A DNA stretch of 64,000 nt from DATBLE01 sp963841405 (GCA_963841405.1 CAWJCM010000001.1:349818-413817); one strand, 5' to 3'; positions 45,164 to 54,724 are shown, counted from the stretch's first letter. Numbers and translations are program-made. The notes: generated by a model not told the origin, from the letters alone.

Positions 45164-46375
45164 TCACTCGAGCGTCGAGGTGCGACTGGTCGTGTCGGGC
45201 CGGTCGAGCACCTCGGGGAGCAGCTCGGTACCCAGCCCCGCTCCGGTGAGGGGATAGACCCATCCGTTCTCGACGCGCGGGATCTCCGTCACGAGCTCGC
45301 GGTACCACCCCGTGTAGAAGGCCCGGACGGATTCCTGCACGAGCGCATTCGGCGCGTTGATCGAAAGATGCACGGCGGCTGCGAACTCGACCGGCCCCGA
45401 GCAGTCGTGCGGTGCGATCGGGAGCTGCCATGCCTCGGCGAGCGACGCCACCTTCTTGCCCTCGCTGATCCCGCCGACCCAGGCAGGGTCGAAGATGACG
45501 ACGCCGACCGGCGCCCGCTCGAGCAGCTCCCGGTAGGCCCAGCGGGTGCCGAGCGTCTCGCTCGCCGCGGTCGGCACTCGGGTCGCCTCCGCGAACCGGG
45601 CGAGCGCGTCGACGTTGTCCATCTTCACCGGATCCTCGAACCAGGTCGGCTCGAACTCCTCGAGCGCCCTGGCGATCTTGATCGCGGTCGGCAGGTTCCA
45701 GAGCGAGTGCATCTCGACCATCAGCTCCATGCGGTCTCCGACCGCCTCCCGCACCCTGCGGAAGGGCTCGATCCCCTTCTTGAGGTCGTCGCTCGAGATC
45801 CACTGGCCGCCGCTTGCCTCCGCGTACGGATCGAGAGGCCAGATCTTCATCCCGGCGATCCCCTCCTCGAGCAGGCTGTGCGCAAGGCTGCCGGCGTCGT
45901 TCAGGAACCAGTCGAGGTCCTCGTACGGACCGGCGGCACCAGGGTCTGTGTTCCAGTTGGAGACGGGAAGCCCGGCGGTCTCGGGCACACGACGGACGTA
46001 GCGGTAGCCGGCGCACGTGTTGTACGTCCGGATCCGATCGCGGCTCGCTCCGCCGATCAGCTGATAGATCGGTTGTCTACACACCTTCCCGAGGACGTCC
46101 CAGAGGGCGATGTCGACAGCGGAGCGGCCGCGATTCTCCACGGCGCTCGCGCCGAAACCGATGAAGGGGTTCAGTCCCTGCCAGTGCCGGTCGATCTGAA
46201 GTGGATCCTTGCCGAGGAGGTAGCCGGCGGCGACCTCGTGCACCCACCCGGACACGGCTTGAGCGGCGAAGAAGGTCTCGCCGAGGCCGACGACGCCTTC
46301 GTCCGTGTGGATGCGGACGTAACAGAGATTGGGAAACTCGCCGACGACGATCGTCTCGACGGTCGTGATCTTCAT
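45164..46375 (-). CDS. Mandelate racemase-type dehydratase (galactonate/mannonate-like)
   Basis: A 403-aa enolase-superfamily protein: MKITTVETIVVGEFPNLCYVRIHTDEG, SAVDIALWDVLGK, GMKIWPLDPYAEA, MVEMHSLWNLPTA, WFEDPVKMDNVD, ASETLGTRWAYRELLE, IFDPAWVGGISE and IAPHDCSGPVEF. The pattern around E-M-H-S and A-P-H-D-C-S-G fits the D-galactonate/D-mannonate dehydratase-like branch. It is last in the minus-strand operon after an importer and a cyclase, so its substrate is probably what that importer brings in. Confidence 0.83.
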   Translation of the reverse strand: MKITTVETIVVGEFPNLCYVRIHTDEGVVGLGETFFAAQAVSGWVHEVAAGYLLGKDPLQIDRHWQGLNPFIGFGASAVENRGRSAVDIALWDVLGKVCRQPIYQLIGGASRDRIRTYNTCAGYRYVRRVPETAGLPVSNWNTDPGAAGPYEDLDWFLNDAGSLAHSLLEEGIAGMKIWPLDPYAEASGGQWISSDDLKKGIEPFRRVREAVGDRMELMVEMHSLWNLPTAIKIARALEEFEPTWFEDPVKMDNVDALARFAEATRVPTAASETLGTRWAYRELLERAPVGVVIFDPAWVGGISEGKKVASLAEAWQLPIAPHDCSGPVEFAAAVHLSINAPNALVQESVRAFYTGWYRELVTEIPRVENGWVYPLTGAGLGTELLPEVLDRPDTTSRTSTLE

Positions 46376-46376
46376 G

Positions 46377-47051
46377 TCACGGCGTCTCGGCGAAGACGGT
46401 GCACGGGCTCGAATCGGCCCCCTCGGGAAAGAGGGGGATCGCGTAGAGATGGTGTGCGTTCGGCGGGTACGCCGACAGGTCGATGTCCTCGACGATGATC
46501 ACGTACCGGTCGCGATCGACACCGCAGAGGATCTGATGCGCAAGGATGCCCTCGGGGTCGATCTTTCGATAGGCGGCAAGCGAGATGAAGTCGAGCCCGA
46601 CCGCCTTCAGCTCCGGGAGCGCCGCCAGGTACTCGCACGCTTCGGGCAGGACGCCCGGGCCCTCGGCGGCGTACCGCTTCGGATCGGGGTCGCGGACCGC
46701 GCTCCAGCCGGTGCGGATCAGGACGATGTCGGCGTCCTGGAGCCGCTCGTCGTGAGCCTCGAGGTCCTCGCGCGATACGAGCTCGCGGTCCTGCTTCGGC
46801 GCGTCCACGAGGACGGGACGCTCGTAGACGAAGCGCTCGAGGGGGACGTCGGCGATCGCGGGGCCCGCGTCGTTGAAGTGCTTCGGCGCGTCCAGGTGGG
46901 AGCCGAAGTGGTCGAGGAGGTGCAGGATGCCGAAGTTCGCGATGTCGCCGTCCGCGATCGACGACACCGGTTCCCACTCGTAGGTGTAATTGCCCGGCCA
47001 GCCGGGATGGCGGAACCCGATCTCGTACGAGAGACGGACGAAACGCGCCAC
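46377..47051 (-). CDS. Cyclase-family hydrolase (kynurenine formamidase-like)
   Basis: A 224-aa protein of the cyclase/formamidase family: RLSYEIGFRHPGWPG, the metal motif LDHFGSHLDAPKHF, VLIRTGWSAV, LKAVGLDFISLAAYRK and AHHLYAIPLFPEGAD. The family hydrolyses amides, esters or lactones with a divalent metal; in a sugar-acid operon a lactonase role is plausible but inferred. GTG 47051 overlaps the last base of the permease stop, and the dehydratase ATG lies 1 base beyond its own stop. Confidence 0.82.
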   Translation of the reverse strand: MARFVRLSYEIGFRHPGWPGNYTYEWEPVSSIADGDIANFGILHLLDHFGSHLDAPKHFNDAGPAIADVPLERFVYERPVLVDAPKQDRELVSREDLEAHDERLQDADIVLIRTGWSAVRDPDPKRYAAEGPGVLPEACEYLAALPELKAVGLDFISLAAYRKIDPEGILAHQILCGVDRDRYVIIVEDIDLSAYPPNAHHLYAIPLFPEGADSSPCTVFAETP

Positions 47052-48046
47052 TAGACGGCCGTCTTCTCTCGACCGTAGAGGAGCAGGATGACCAGGATTA
47101 CGCCTCCGTAGACGACGTCGCGTCCCCAGTCGGGCATGTTCTCGGCGAGCAGGAGCGTGACGAGTGCGACGAGCGTGATCGAGCCTGCCGTCGAGCCGAG
47201 GTAGTTGCCGCGGCCGCCGAGGATGGACACGCCGCCGATGACGACGGCGGCGATCGACTGGAAGAGGTACGGATCCCCCATACCGAGGGAGGCCTGGCCG
47301 CCGTACGCGGCCAGCGTGATGCCCGCGAAGGCGGCGAACATGCCCGACAGCATGTAGAGCACGACCGTCACGAGGCGGACGTTCACTCCGGCGAGGAAGC
47401 TGGCCTCGGAGTTGTTGCCGATCGCGTACACGCGCCGGCCGAAGGTCGTGTAGCCGAGCACGAACGTCATCAGGAGCGCGATCCCGAGCCACAGAAACAG
47501 TCCCCCGGGAATCCCGAGTGCCTCGCCTGTCACTGCGTGTCGGATGACCGGCGGCGCGTAGGAGGCGCAGGACGAGCAGGTGAGGCCCTGGGAGAGGCCG
47601 AGCGTGAGGCCCTGGGCGACGCCGCCTATGGCCAGCGTGATCACGACCGCCGGGACGGCCAGGAAGGCGACGGCGAGGCCGTTGACGAGACCGAATCCGA
47701 GGCCCATCGCCAGCGTCAGCAGCACCGCCCATGAGGCGCGCCCGTCCTGGCCGAGCGAGGTCGTCACGACGAGAATGGCGCCGGCGTTCAGCACCCAGGG
47801 CACGGACAGGTCGATCCCGCCTACGAGCACGACGAAGGTCTGACCTGCCGCGACGAAGCCGACAAACGACGCCGTGAGCAGGATGGCCTTGACCGATTCG
47901 GCGCTTGCGAAGCCGGGATGGAGGATGTCGCCGATCCCGAAGACGGCGATCGCCGCGACGAAGGCGACGATCGTGCGCAGGCGGTCCGGCGTCAGGACCT
48001 CCGGGACTCTCCGAAGCCTCTGCTTCGTTGCCGGCGCGACGGTCAC
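47051..48046 (-). CDS. Sugar ABC importer permease (RbsC-like), second
   Basis: A 331-aa permease with 8-10 spans and the RbsC-type GGIDLSVPWVLNAGAI, VNGLAVAFLAVPAVVITLA, RRVYAIGNNSEASFLAGVNV and VVIGGVSILGGRGNYLGS blocks. GTG at 48046 overlaps the stop of the preceding permease by 4 bases. With it, it forms the heterodimeric membrane channel of the importer. Confidence 0.9.
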   Translation of the reverse strand: MTVAPATKQRLRRVPEVLTPDRLRTIVAFVAAIAVFGIGDILHPGFASAESVKAILLTASFVGFVAAGQTFVVLVGGIDLSVPWVLNAGAILVVTTSLGQDGRASWAVLLTLAMGLGFGLVNGLAVAFLAVPAVVITLAIGGVAQGLTLGLSQGLTCSSCASYAPPVIRHAVTGEALGIPGGLFLWLGIALLMTFVLGYTTFGRRVYAIGNNSEASFLAGVNVRLVTVVLYMLSGMFAAFAGITLAAYGGQASLGMGDPYLFQSIAAVVIGGVSILGGRGNYLGSTAGSITLVALVTLLLAENMPDWGRDVVYGGVILVILLLYGREKTAV

Positions 48047-49041
48047 GCTCTGGCGCTCACGAGTCGTCCGACGAGGCCGGCGAGCACGACCGCCAGCACG
48101 AGGAAGAGGCCCTGGAACGCGTCCGTGTAGAGCTGATTGACGTTGGCCTGGAAAAGCAGGGGCGTCACGAGGGTGAGCGCGAATGCGCCCGCGACCGCGC
48201 CGACTGCGCTCCCGCGTCCGCCGAAGAAGCTGATCCCGCCGAGCACGACGGCGGCGATCGAGGTGAGGATGAACGGGTCGAACGCCGTCGCGTCGCCGCC
48301 CAGCGTCGTCGCCGAGAAGAACAGCGCACCCGCGGAGAACAGCGTGCCTGCGAACACGTAGGCCCCGATCTTGGCCCGCCGTACCTTGATGCCGCTCGCG
48401 CGCGCCGCGGCCTGGTCGTTGCCGATTGCGTAGACCGCGACTCCGAACGGGGTTCGCCGGAAGACGAACCAGACCAGGAGGAGGCCGGCGACGTAGATCA
48501 GCCCCCAGGGGCCGTTCACGTTGGCCATGTACTTCGTGTACTCGATCGGGATCACGCCTCCCGGCGAGGGGAGCACCTTGATCGCGAGCCCGCTGTAGAT
48601 CGACAGCGTGGCGAGCGTGACCAGGATCGGTTGCAGCCGTCCGAACGCGATCAGGCAGCCATTGACGAGGCCTGCTCCGGCGCCGATGGCGAGCCCGATC
48701 AGACTCCAGGCGATCATCGACCCGGTGGACGAGTGCATGTTCGAGGCGACGATCGTGTTCGTCAGCGCCATGACGCCGCCGACGGAGAGGTCGAGGCCGC
48801 GCGTCAGGACGACGACGCTCTGCCCTACGGCGGCGAAGACGAGCGGAACGGCGGTGTTGACGATCGACTGGCCCTCGAACGGCGTCAGGAAATGGTGCTG
48901 ATTCGTGATGAAGAGGCCGACGTACACGCCGAACGTCCCCGCGAGGATCGCGAAGGAGAGCAGAAGTGGGGCCTGCTGCACGCTGAAGTGCCCCCAGCGT
49001 GACCTGCCGCGACACCGCGGTTGGGTGTCAGACGGCGGCAT
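48043..49041 (-). CDS. Sugar ABC importer permease (RbsC-like), first
   Basis: A 332-aa permease of the same family: RGLDLSVGGVMALTNTIV, VNGCLIAFGRLQPILVTLATL, VAVYAIGNDQAAARASGIKV and AAVVLGGISFFGGRGSAVGA. The first 14 bases overlap the end of the ATPase gene. Two distinct RbsC-type permeases in tandem are typical of rhamnose, autoinducer-2 and xylose-type importers rather than ribose. Confidence 0.9.
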   Translation of the reverse strand: MPPSDTQPRCRGRSRWGHFSVQQAPLLLSFAILAGTFGVYVGLFITNQHHFLTPFEGQSIVNTAVPLVFAAVGQSVVVLTRGLDLSVGGVMALTNTIVASNMHSSTGSMIAWSLIGLAIGAGAGLVNGCLIAFGRLQPILVTLATLSIYSGLAIKVLPSPGGVIPIEYTKYMANVNGPWGLIYVAGLLLVWFVFRRTPFGVAVYAIGNDQAAARASGIKVRRAKIGAYVFAGTLFSAGALFFSATTLGGDATAFDPFILTSIAAVVLGGISFFGGRGSAVGAVAGAFALTLVTPLLFQANVNQLYTDAFQGLFLVLAVVLAGLVGRLVSARA

Positions 49042-50581
49042 GCTCCTTCAGCGCGGCCGCGACGAGCCGCTCGGCGTTGATCTCGTCGCCTGCGAGTTCG
49101 GCCGCGATCCTGCCTTCGCGCATGATCAGCACCCGATGGCACACGTGTGCCGTTTCCTCCGTGTCCGACGAGTAGAAGAGGAGTGCCTTGCCTTCGCCGA
49201 TCAGCTCGACCATGAGCTGGTAGATGTCGTGTTTCGTGCCCACATCGACGCCGCGGGTGATGTCATAGAGCAGCATGATGTCCGGCTCGGCGAGGAGCCA
49301 GCGGCCGATCAGTACCTTCTGCTGATTGCCGCCGGAGAGGGTGCCGACCTCCTGGACGGCGACGCGCCTCGTCCGGATCTGGAGGCGCTCCACCATCCGC
49401 CACACCATTCGGTTCTCGCGCAGGTGCCGCACGATCCCTCCGACGGAGACGCGGGAGAGCACGACGAGACTTAGATTGTCCCGCACCGAGAGGGGGAGCA
49501 TCAGGCCCTCGCTCTTTCGGTCCTCGGGGACGAGCGCGATGCCGAGACGCGCTTCGATCGCATCCTGCGGCTTGCGCAGCCGCACGCGCTTCCCACCGAC
49601 GGAGATCTCGCCGCCGTTCGGACGGCGTGCAGCGAACAGGGTCATGAAGAGATCGCGCTGTCCCTGGCCTGCGAGGCCGCCGACACCGAGGATCTCGCCT
49701 CGGCGGAGCTGGAACGAGACGCCGTCGACGCGTGTGCCGCGCAGGTCGCGGACGTCGAGCGCCACCTCGGCGTCCTCGGGCAGCTGGGGCAGCTCAGGGT
49801 ACATGCGCTCGATCGTGCGGCCGGTCATCAGAGTCACCGCCTCTGCCTCGTCCATGTGCTCCCGGGTTGTCACGAACTCGCCGTTGCGGAAGACGGTGAT
49901 GCGGTCGGCGATGTTCACGACCTCCCCCCACCGATGCGAGGTGAAGATGATGCAGCGGCCTCGCTCACGCAGACCGCGCACCAGGCCGAACAGCCACTCG
50001 ACCTCTCGCTCGCCCAGAGCAGAGGTCGGCTCGTCGAGGAACAGGATCTCGGGGTCGCGCAGGAGCGCGCGTACGATCTCGATCGTCTGCCGCTGTGCCA
50101 GCGGGAGCGACGCCACGAGCTCGAGCGGGTCGATCCCCTCGACGCCGTAGCGCGCGAGAATCTCGTCCGCACGCGCCGGAAGCTGGCGTCGTCGGATCAG
50201 TCTCGTCGGGCCGACCGGCTCGTTCCCGAGCAGGAGATTCTCAGCAACGGTCATCCATGGGAGGAGCGTGAACTCCTGGAAGACTGTGCCGACCCCGAGC
50301 CGGCGGGCTTCGAGCGGGCTCGCGAGCGACACCGCGACGCCTTTGATACGCACCGCCCCCTCGTCGGGAGCCAGCACGGCCGAGAGAATCTTGATCATCG
50401 TGCTCTTGCCCGCGCCGTTTTCGCCGACGAGCGCGTGCACCTCGCCGAAGTCGGCCGAGAAGGACGCCGAGCGGAGAGCCTGGACGCCGCCGAAATGCTT
50501 AGAGACCCCGGACGCCTCGATTGCTTGAGACGTCCGGGGCTCGCTGCCATCCAGAGTGGTCTGGACGGTCCTTTCTGTCAC
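49028..50581 (-). CDS. Sugar ABC importer ATPase with two NBDs (RbsA-like)
   Basis: A 517-aa double ATPase. NBD1 has GENGAGKSTMI, LPLAQRQTIEIVRALL and ILFLDEPTSALGE. NBD2 has a degenerate Walker A (GGLAGQGQRDLFM) but an intact LSGGNQQKVLIGRWLL signature, the usual asymmetry in RbsA/MglA/RhaT-type proteins. It starts at GTG 50581, 10 bases after the binding-protein stop. Confidence 0.92.
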   Translation of the reverse strand: MTERTVQTTLDGSEPRTSQAIEASGVSKHFGGVQALRSASFSADFGEVHALVGENGAGKSTMIKILSAVLAPDEGAVRIKGVAVSLASPLEARRLGVGTVFQEFTLLPWMTVAENLLLGNEPVGPTRLIRRRQLPARADEILARYGVEGIDPLELVASLPLAQRQTIEIVRALLRDPEILFLDEPTSALGEREVEWLFGLVRGLRERGRCIIFTSHRWGEVVNIADRITVFRNGEFVTTREHMDEAEAVTLMTGRTIERMYPELPQLPEDAEVALDVRDLRGTRVDGVSFQLRRGEILGVGGLAGQGQRDLFMTLFAARRPNGGEISVGGKRVRLRKPQDAIEARLGIALVPEDRKSEGLMLPLSVRDNLSLVVLSRVSVGGIVRHLRENRMVWRMVERLQIRTRRVAVQEVGTLSGGNQQKVLIGRWLLAEPDIMLLYDITRGVDVGTKHDIYQLMVELIGEGKALLFYSSDTEETAHVCHRVLIMREGRIAAELAGDEINAERLVAAALKEHAAV

Positions 50582-50591
50582 CGCTACGGCT

Positions 50592-51722
50592 CTACCGGGC
50601 CCCGGCGGGGTGGTAGGTCCACGGCACGTTCACCTTCATTGCTCCCGGGCAGGCCGCGCCGGTCAGCGCCGCCTTGACGCAGACCTTGACGATCGCGTTT
50701 GGACCGGAGTCAGTGAACGCGTCGAAGAAGCTGTCCGGAACGTTGGTGAAGACGTTCACGCCGAGCTTTGCCGTCTTCTCGTTCGCGGCCGGGAACGGCA
50801 GCCACACGGTGCCCTTGGGAGCGGCATGCTCCTTCCTGAGCACCTGACGGGCGACCTCAAGCGCGACGAGGACATTGAACGGGGGCTGGCCGAGGGACAG
50901 CCCGTACTTCAGCTTCTTGCCGTGATAACCGACGAGGAAGCGGCGGAAGCCGTTCTCCGCCTCACCGCCGACAACCGTCGGAAGCGGCTTCCCTGCGGCG
51001 ATTATCGCCTTGAGAATGCCGTCGGTCCCGCCCGACGACCACACGCCGTCGATCTTCGGCAGAGACGGTAGCTGCGACGCCGTGTTCCGCTGCGCCGTCG
51101 CCGAGTCCCACATGCCGGTGTAACTGGCGGCGAGCTTGATTCCGGGGTATTTCTTGAAGACGGACTTCGCGCCGTCGTTGCGGTCGGTGTCCGCCTGCGT
51201 GCCTGCCACGCCCGTGACCATGATGACGTTGCCCTTGTGCCCGGGCAGGTGGTCGACGATGTACTGGGCGTTCTGGACGCCGTACTGGTACTGACTCCCG
51301 TTGATCTTGATCGCACAGGGCGCCGTGACGAGGTTGTCGTAGGCGACAACGACGATGTGCCGTGCGCAGGCCTGCTGGATGATGCCGTTGAGACCGGTTC
51401 CGGACGCGGCGTCGACGAGGATCGCGTCCACGCCGGACGAGATCAGGTTGGAGATCTGTTGCGTCTGCTTGCTGACGTCGTTTCCGGAGTTGTAGACCGA
51501 GCACTTGACCTGCTGCTTGAACGGCGGCATCTTGCAGGCGGCCTTGAACGAGTTCTCCATCTCGATCCGCCACTTGTTGCCGATGAACGAGTTGGAGAGA
51601 GCGATCTTCAGTTGCGGCGCCGCTGCCGCCCGCTTCGGTTGGGCGAGTGCCGCTGCCCCTGTTACAGAGCCTGCGATCACCACGAGAGCGGTGAGAAGAA
51701 GACCCCACCGGAACTTGCTCAC
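50592..51722 (-). CDS. Sugar ABC importer substrate-binding protein
   Basis: A 376-aa exported binding protein, first gene of the importer operon. The signal peptide covers about residues 1-28 (FRWGLLLTALVVIAGSVTG). The periplasmic-binding fold shows LKIALSNSFIGNKWRIEM, GVDAILVDAASGTGLNGI, GNVIMVTGVAGTQADTDRN and DGVWSSGGTDGILKAI. A strong AAGGAGGT lies 10 bases before the GTG start. Its 185-base upstream spacer is shared with the divergent aldolase-cyclase gene and probably holds the promoters of both. Confidence 0.9.
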   Translation of the reverse strand: MSKFRWGLLLTALVVIAGSVTGAAALAQPKRAAAAPQLKIALSNSFIGNKWRIEMENSFKAACKMPPFKQQVKCSVYNSGNDVSKQTQQISNLISSGVDAILVDAASGTGLNGIIQQACARHIVVVAYDNLVTAPCAIKINGSQYQYGVQNAQYIVDHLPGHKGNVIMVTGVAGTQADTDRNDGAKSVFKKYPGIKLAASYTGMWDSATAQRNTASQLPSLPKIDGVWSSGGTDGILKAIIAAGKPLPTVVGGEAENGFRRFLVGYHGKKLKYGLSLGQPPFNVLVALEVARQVLRKEHAAPKGTVWLPFPAANEKTAKLGVNVFTNVPDSFFDAFTDSGPNAIVKVCVKAALTGAACPGAMKVNVPWTYHPAGAR

Positions 51723-51907
51723 GACGTACCTCCTTCTTCGAGCATTGGACTCGGCACGATAGGCGCCAGACTAATCGACGACCATCTCATTCGCGACCGT
51801 TCGCCTGGTTGCACGATAAAGGCGGGGCCACCGCCGTCTGGTGGAGTGCCGGGATCATGCGACCTGCTCCCGGCACGTCGATGGATTGTCTGGAAGAGTG
51901 CGAATCG

Positions 51908-53488
51908 ATGGGAGGCTCGACAACGGGCGACCGAGTGGAAGATCTTCCGGCGATCCGTGACCGCCTGTCGCGGCTGTCGAGTTCCGGGGCCGCGGACGCC
52001 CGTGGAAAGCGGGGTGCGCTGCCGGGCGCGATCAGACGGCTACACGGTGCAGGGACCGTCGCCGGCCCAGCCATCACGGCGCGCTGCGCCCCGGGGGCCG
52101 TCTCCGCCGTCCTGGCCTCGTTCGAGCAAGCGACCGCCGGGCAGATCCTCGTGGCCCAGGGCACCGGCGAATGGGCCTACTTCGGAGAGCTCACCGGAGC
52201 CGAGGCCGTGCGCATCGGCCTGACTGCCATCGTCGTCGACGGCTTCGTGCGAGACCTGGAGCGGCTGTCGACCCTCGAGTTGCCCATCTTCGCCCGCGGT
52301 TCGACGGCGCAGGGCGGGCGCCCGACAGGCCCGGGCGAGGTCGGCGTGCCGCTGCGAATCGGCGACGCAGAGGTACGAACCGGAGACTGGATCGTGGCGG
52401 ACGCCGATGGTGTGGTAGTCATCCCGAAGGAGGACCTCGACGACGTCATCAGTCGCACAGAGGCAATTTCTGCAACCGAAGCAGCCTGCTGGGACCGCGT
52501 GCTCGGCGGCACCAGCCTGCTGGATCAGCCGTACCAGGACGGAACGATCCTCCGTGAGGCCATTCGCAGCGGTGGGGACGCGTTGACGGCGCCCGACCAG
52601 TCGGCGACAGAAGACCCACCAGACTCGTCGACGATGCCTGCTGCGCCCGTTCCCGAGGGGACTGCTCGCATCGGCGCCGAGGAGCTGCTGGCCGGTCTGG
52701 CGCTGCCCGCACAGGGAAGAGTGTTCGACCTCGGCACGGAACTCGCCACGGGCATGCCGGTCGGGCCGATCGAGGCGTTCGGCGGATTCCGGATCACGCC
52801 CTACCGGACACCGAAGTGCATCTCCAGCCCCGGCGACGCACCGGGCTTCGACTTCTCCATGGAACTGATCCAAGGTTCCCCGCACATCGGCACTCACTTC
52901 GATGCGCCCGCGCACATCCAGTCGTTCGGCAAGGTGTTCGGGGGCCACAGGGCAGCAGACGTCTACGACGATTTCGGCTGGCGCGAGAACGGCATCCACA
53001 TGGTGCCCCCCGTGATCACCCGCGGCGTTCTGCTCGACATCCCGGCCCTCCTCGAGGTTCCCCGGCTTCCCGACCTGTTCGAGATCACGGTCGATCACGT
53101 GCAACAGACGTTGGAACGCGAGCAGGTGGAGGTGCGGCGAGGCGATGCCGTGCTCGTCCGTACAGGGAAGATGATGGACTACCACGGCGACGGTGGTAGC
53201 TACTTCGCCGCCGGGCCGGGCATTGGCGCCGAAGCAGCTCTCTGGCTCTTCGAGCGTGGGATGGCCGTGCTGGGTTCCGACACCTCCGCGACCGAACCGT
53301 TTCCGTTTCCCGACCCGGACAACACCGTCCACCGGGCGATGCTGGTCGAACGCGGCATCTTCCTGGCCGAGATCCTCTGCCTCGACGAGCTGGCCGGCGC
53401 GAATGCGTACGAGTTCCTGTTCGTGTGCCTGCCGCTGAAGTTTCGTGGTGGCACCGGCTCGTGGGTGCGGCCGGTGGCGGTCGTCTAG
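51908..53488 (+). CDS. RraA-like aldolase fused to a cyclase-family hydrolase
   Basis: A fusion of about 526 aa. Residues 10-205 form an RraA/HMG-aldolase-like domain: LSSSGAADARGK, TVAGPAITARCAPG, GELTGAEAVRIGLTAIVVDG, RDLERLSTLELPIFARG and GDWIVADADGVVVIPKE. RraA-like proteins in sugar clusters split 2-keto-3-deoxy or 4-hydroxy-2-oxo acids to pyruvate plus an aldehyde. Residues 260-526 form a cyclase with the metal motif SPHIGTHFDAPAH and VLVRTGKMMDY. Start is uncertain: in-frame ATGs at 51857 and 51881 precede the chosen one. The 11-base gap to the next gene implies one operon. Confidence 0.8.
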   Translation: MGGSTTGDRVEDLPAIRDRLSRLSSSGAADARGKRGALPGAIRRLHGAGTVAGPAITARCAPGAVSAVLASFEQATAGQILVAQGTGEWAYFGELTGAEAVRIGLTAIVVDGFVRDLERLSTLELPIFARGSTAQGGRPTGPGEVGVPLRIGDAEVRTGDWIVADADGVVVIPKEDLDDVISRTEAISATEAACWDRVLGGTSLLDQPYQDGTILREAIRSGGDALTAPDQSATEDPPDSSTMPAAPVPEGTARIGAEELLAGLALPAQGRVFDLGTELATGMPVGPIEAFGGFRITPYRTPKCISSPGDAPGFDFSMELIQGSPHIGTHFDAPAHIQSFGKVFGGHRAADVYDDFGWRENGIHMVPPVITRGVLLDIPALLEVPRLPDLFEITVDHVQQTLEREQVEVRRGDAVLVRTGKMMDYHGDGGSYFAAGPGIGAEAALWLFERGMAVLGSDTSATEPFPFPDPDNTVHRAMLVERGIFLAEILCLDELAGANAYEFLFVCLPLKFRGGTGSWVRPVAVV

Positions 53489-53499
53489 CGGCGGACACG

Positions 53500-54666
53500 A
53501 TGCGGCTCGAGTCCGCACCGGGCGTGGAGGACATACGGCTGCTCGCGAAGAAGCGGCTTCCACGGCTCGCGTTCGACTTCATCGACGGCGGCGCCGAGAG
53601 CGAGGTCACGCTCCGCGCGAACCGCCAAGCATTCGACGGCCTCACCTTTAGGCCCCGCTACCTGCAGGACGTCACCCGTCGCGATCAGGAGACGAGCGTT
53701 GTGGGAACCCGGCTTTCGCTGCCGGTAATGCTGGCGCCGACCGGGCTCACCCGCATCGCATCGCGGAACGCCGAGGTCGACGCCGCCCGCGCCGCCGGTC
53801 ACGAGGGAACCGTCTACGTGCTGAGCGCGATGGCGAGTACATCGATCGAAGAGGTGGCCCGAGCGGCCAAGGGGCCACTCTGGTTCCAGCTGTACCTCTG
53901 GCGCGACCGTTCGCTCGTCGACTCCCTCGTCTCGCGCGTACAGAAGGCGGGATACCAGGCACTGGTGGTCGCCGTCGACGTCCCGGTCTCGAGCAAGCGG
54001 GAGCGGGACTACCGGAACGGCTTCGTGCTTCCTCCCCGGATCCGCTTCGGAACCGCGCTCGACGCGGGGCGCCATCCGCGCTGGGTCTGGGATCTCCTGA
54101 CGGGACCGCCGATCACGTTTCCGAACGTCGTCGGCGAGGGCGGCGGCACCGGCGCCGTCGTGCTCGGGAAGTACGTGAACGAGCAGCTCTGCAACCCGGC
54201 GCAGGGCCTCGACGACCTCCGCCGCCTGCGGGAGACGTGGAAGGGGCCCTTGCTGGTGAAGGGGACGCTGACGGCCGAGGACGCGGCGGAGGCGGTTGCC
54301 TGCGGAGTCGACGGGATCATCGTCTCCAACCACGGCGGCCGGCAGCTCGACTGCGCGCCCGCGAGCGTGACCGCCCTCCCCGAGGTTGTCGAAGCGGTGG
54401 GCAGCCGCGCGGAAGTCCTCCTCGACAGCGGCGTACGCAGAGGATCCGACGTCGTGAAGGCACTGGCGCTCGGCGCGAGGGCCTGCCTGATCGGCCGGCC
54501 GTACCTCTACGGCCTCGCAGCCGGCGGCGAAGCCGGAGCGCGGAGAGTGATCGAGATCCTCCGCACAGAGATCGACCTGTGCCTGGCCCTGATCGGATCC
54601 AACTCGGTGTCCGCGCTGAACGAATCGGTATTGCGGGGTGTGGACGAAACCTGGGCGACGCTATAG
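53500..54666 (+). CDS. lldD: FMN-dependent 2-hydroxyacid dehydrogenase (L-lactate dehydrogenase type)
   Basis: A 388-aa TIM-barrel flavoenzyme: RLAFDFIDGGAESEVTLRAN, LPVMLAPTGLTRIASRNAE, LWFQLYLWRDR with the substrate-site residues, VAVDVPVSSKRERDYRNGF, LLVKGTLTAEDA with the Lys that binds FMN, VSNHGGRQLDCAPAS with the catalytic His and Arg, and LLDSGVRRGSDVVKALALGARACLIGRPYLYG. It oxidises L-lactate or a related 2-hydroxyacid to the keto acid. In this locus it could process L-lactate released from 6-deoxysugar breakdown. Confidence 0.88.
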   Translation: MRLESAPGVEDIRLLAKKRLPRLAFDFIDGGAESEVTLRANRQAFDGLTFRPRYLQDVTRRDQETSVVGTRLSLPVMLAPTGLTRIASRNAEVDAARAAGHEGTVYVLSAMASTSIEEVARAAKGPLWFQLYLWRDRSLVDSLVSRVQKAGYQALVVAVDVPVSSKRERDYRNGFVLPPRIRFGTALDAGRHPRWVWDLLTGPPITFPNVVGEGGGTGAVVLGKYVNEQLCNPAQGLDDLRRLRETWKGPLLVKGTLTAEDAAEAVACGVDGIIVSNHGGRQLDCAPASVTALPEVVEAVGSRAEVLLDSGVRRGSDVVKALALGARACLIGRPYLYGLAAGGEAGARRVIEILRTEIDLCLALIGSNSVSALNESVLRGVDETWATL

Positions 54667-54724
54667 GGATGCAGGCCGTGCCGGTCGAGCTCCATGACGA
54701 GAACCTCTCCCGGGTCGACGGCCG

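Noticed and set aside
46377..47732. Extended version of the cyclase gene
   Set aside because: The upstream 227 codons are an alternative frame of the permease gene; the family begins at GTG 47051.
48470..48500. CCAGGAGG in the permease gene as another copy of the dispersed repeat
   Set aside because: It lies inside conserved coding sequence without the paired CCTCCTGG arm, so it is probably coincidence.
47051..49015. Extended 654-codon version of the second permease
   Set aside because: The extension is a shadow of the first permease gene; GTG 48046 gives a normal-length RbsC-type protein.
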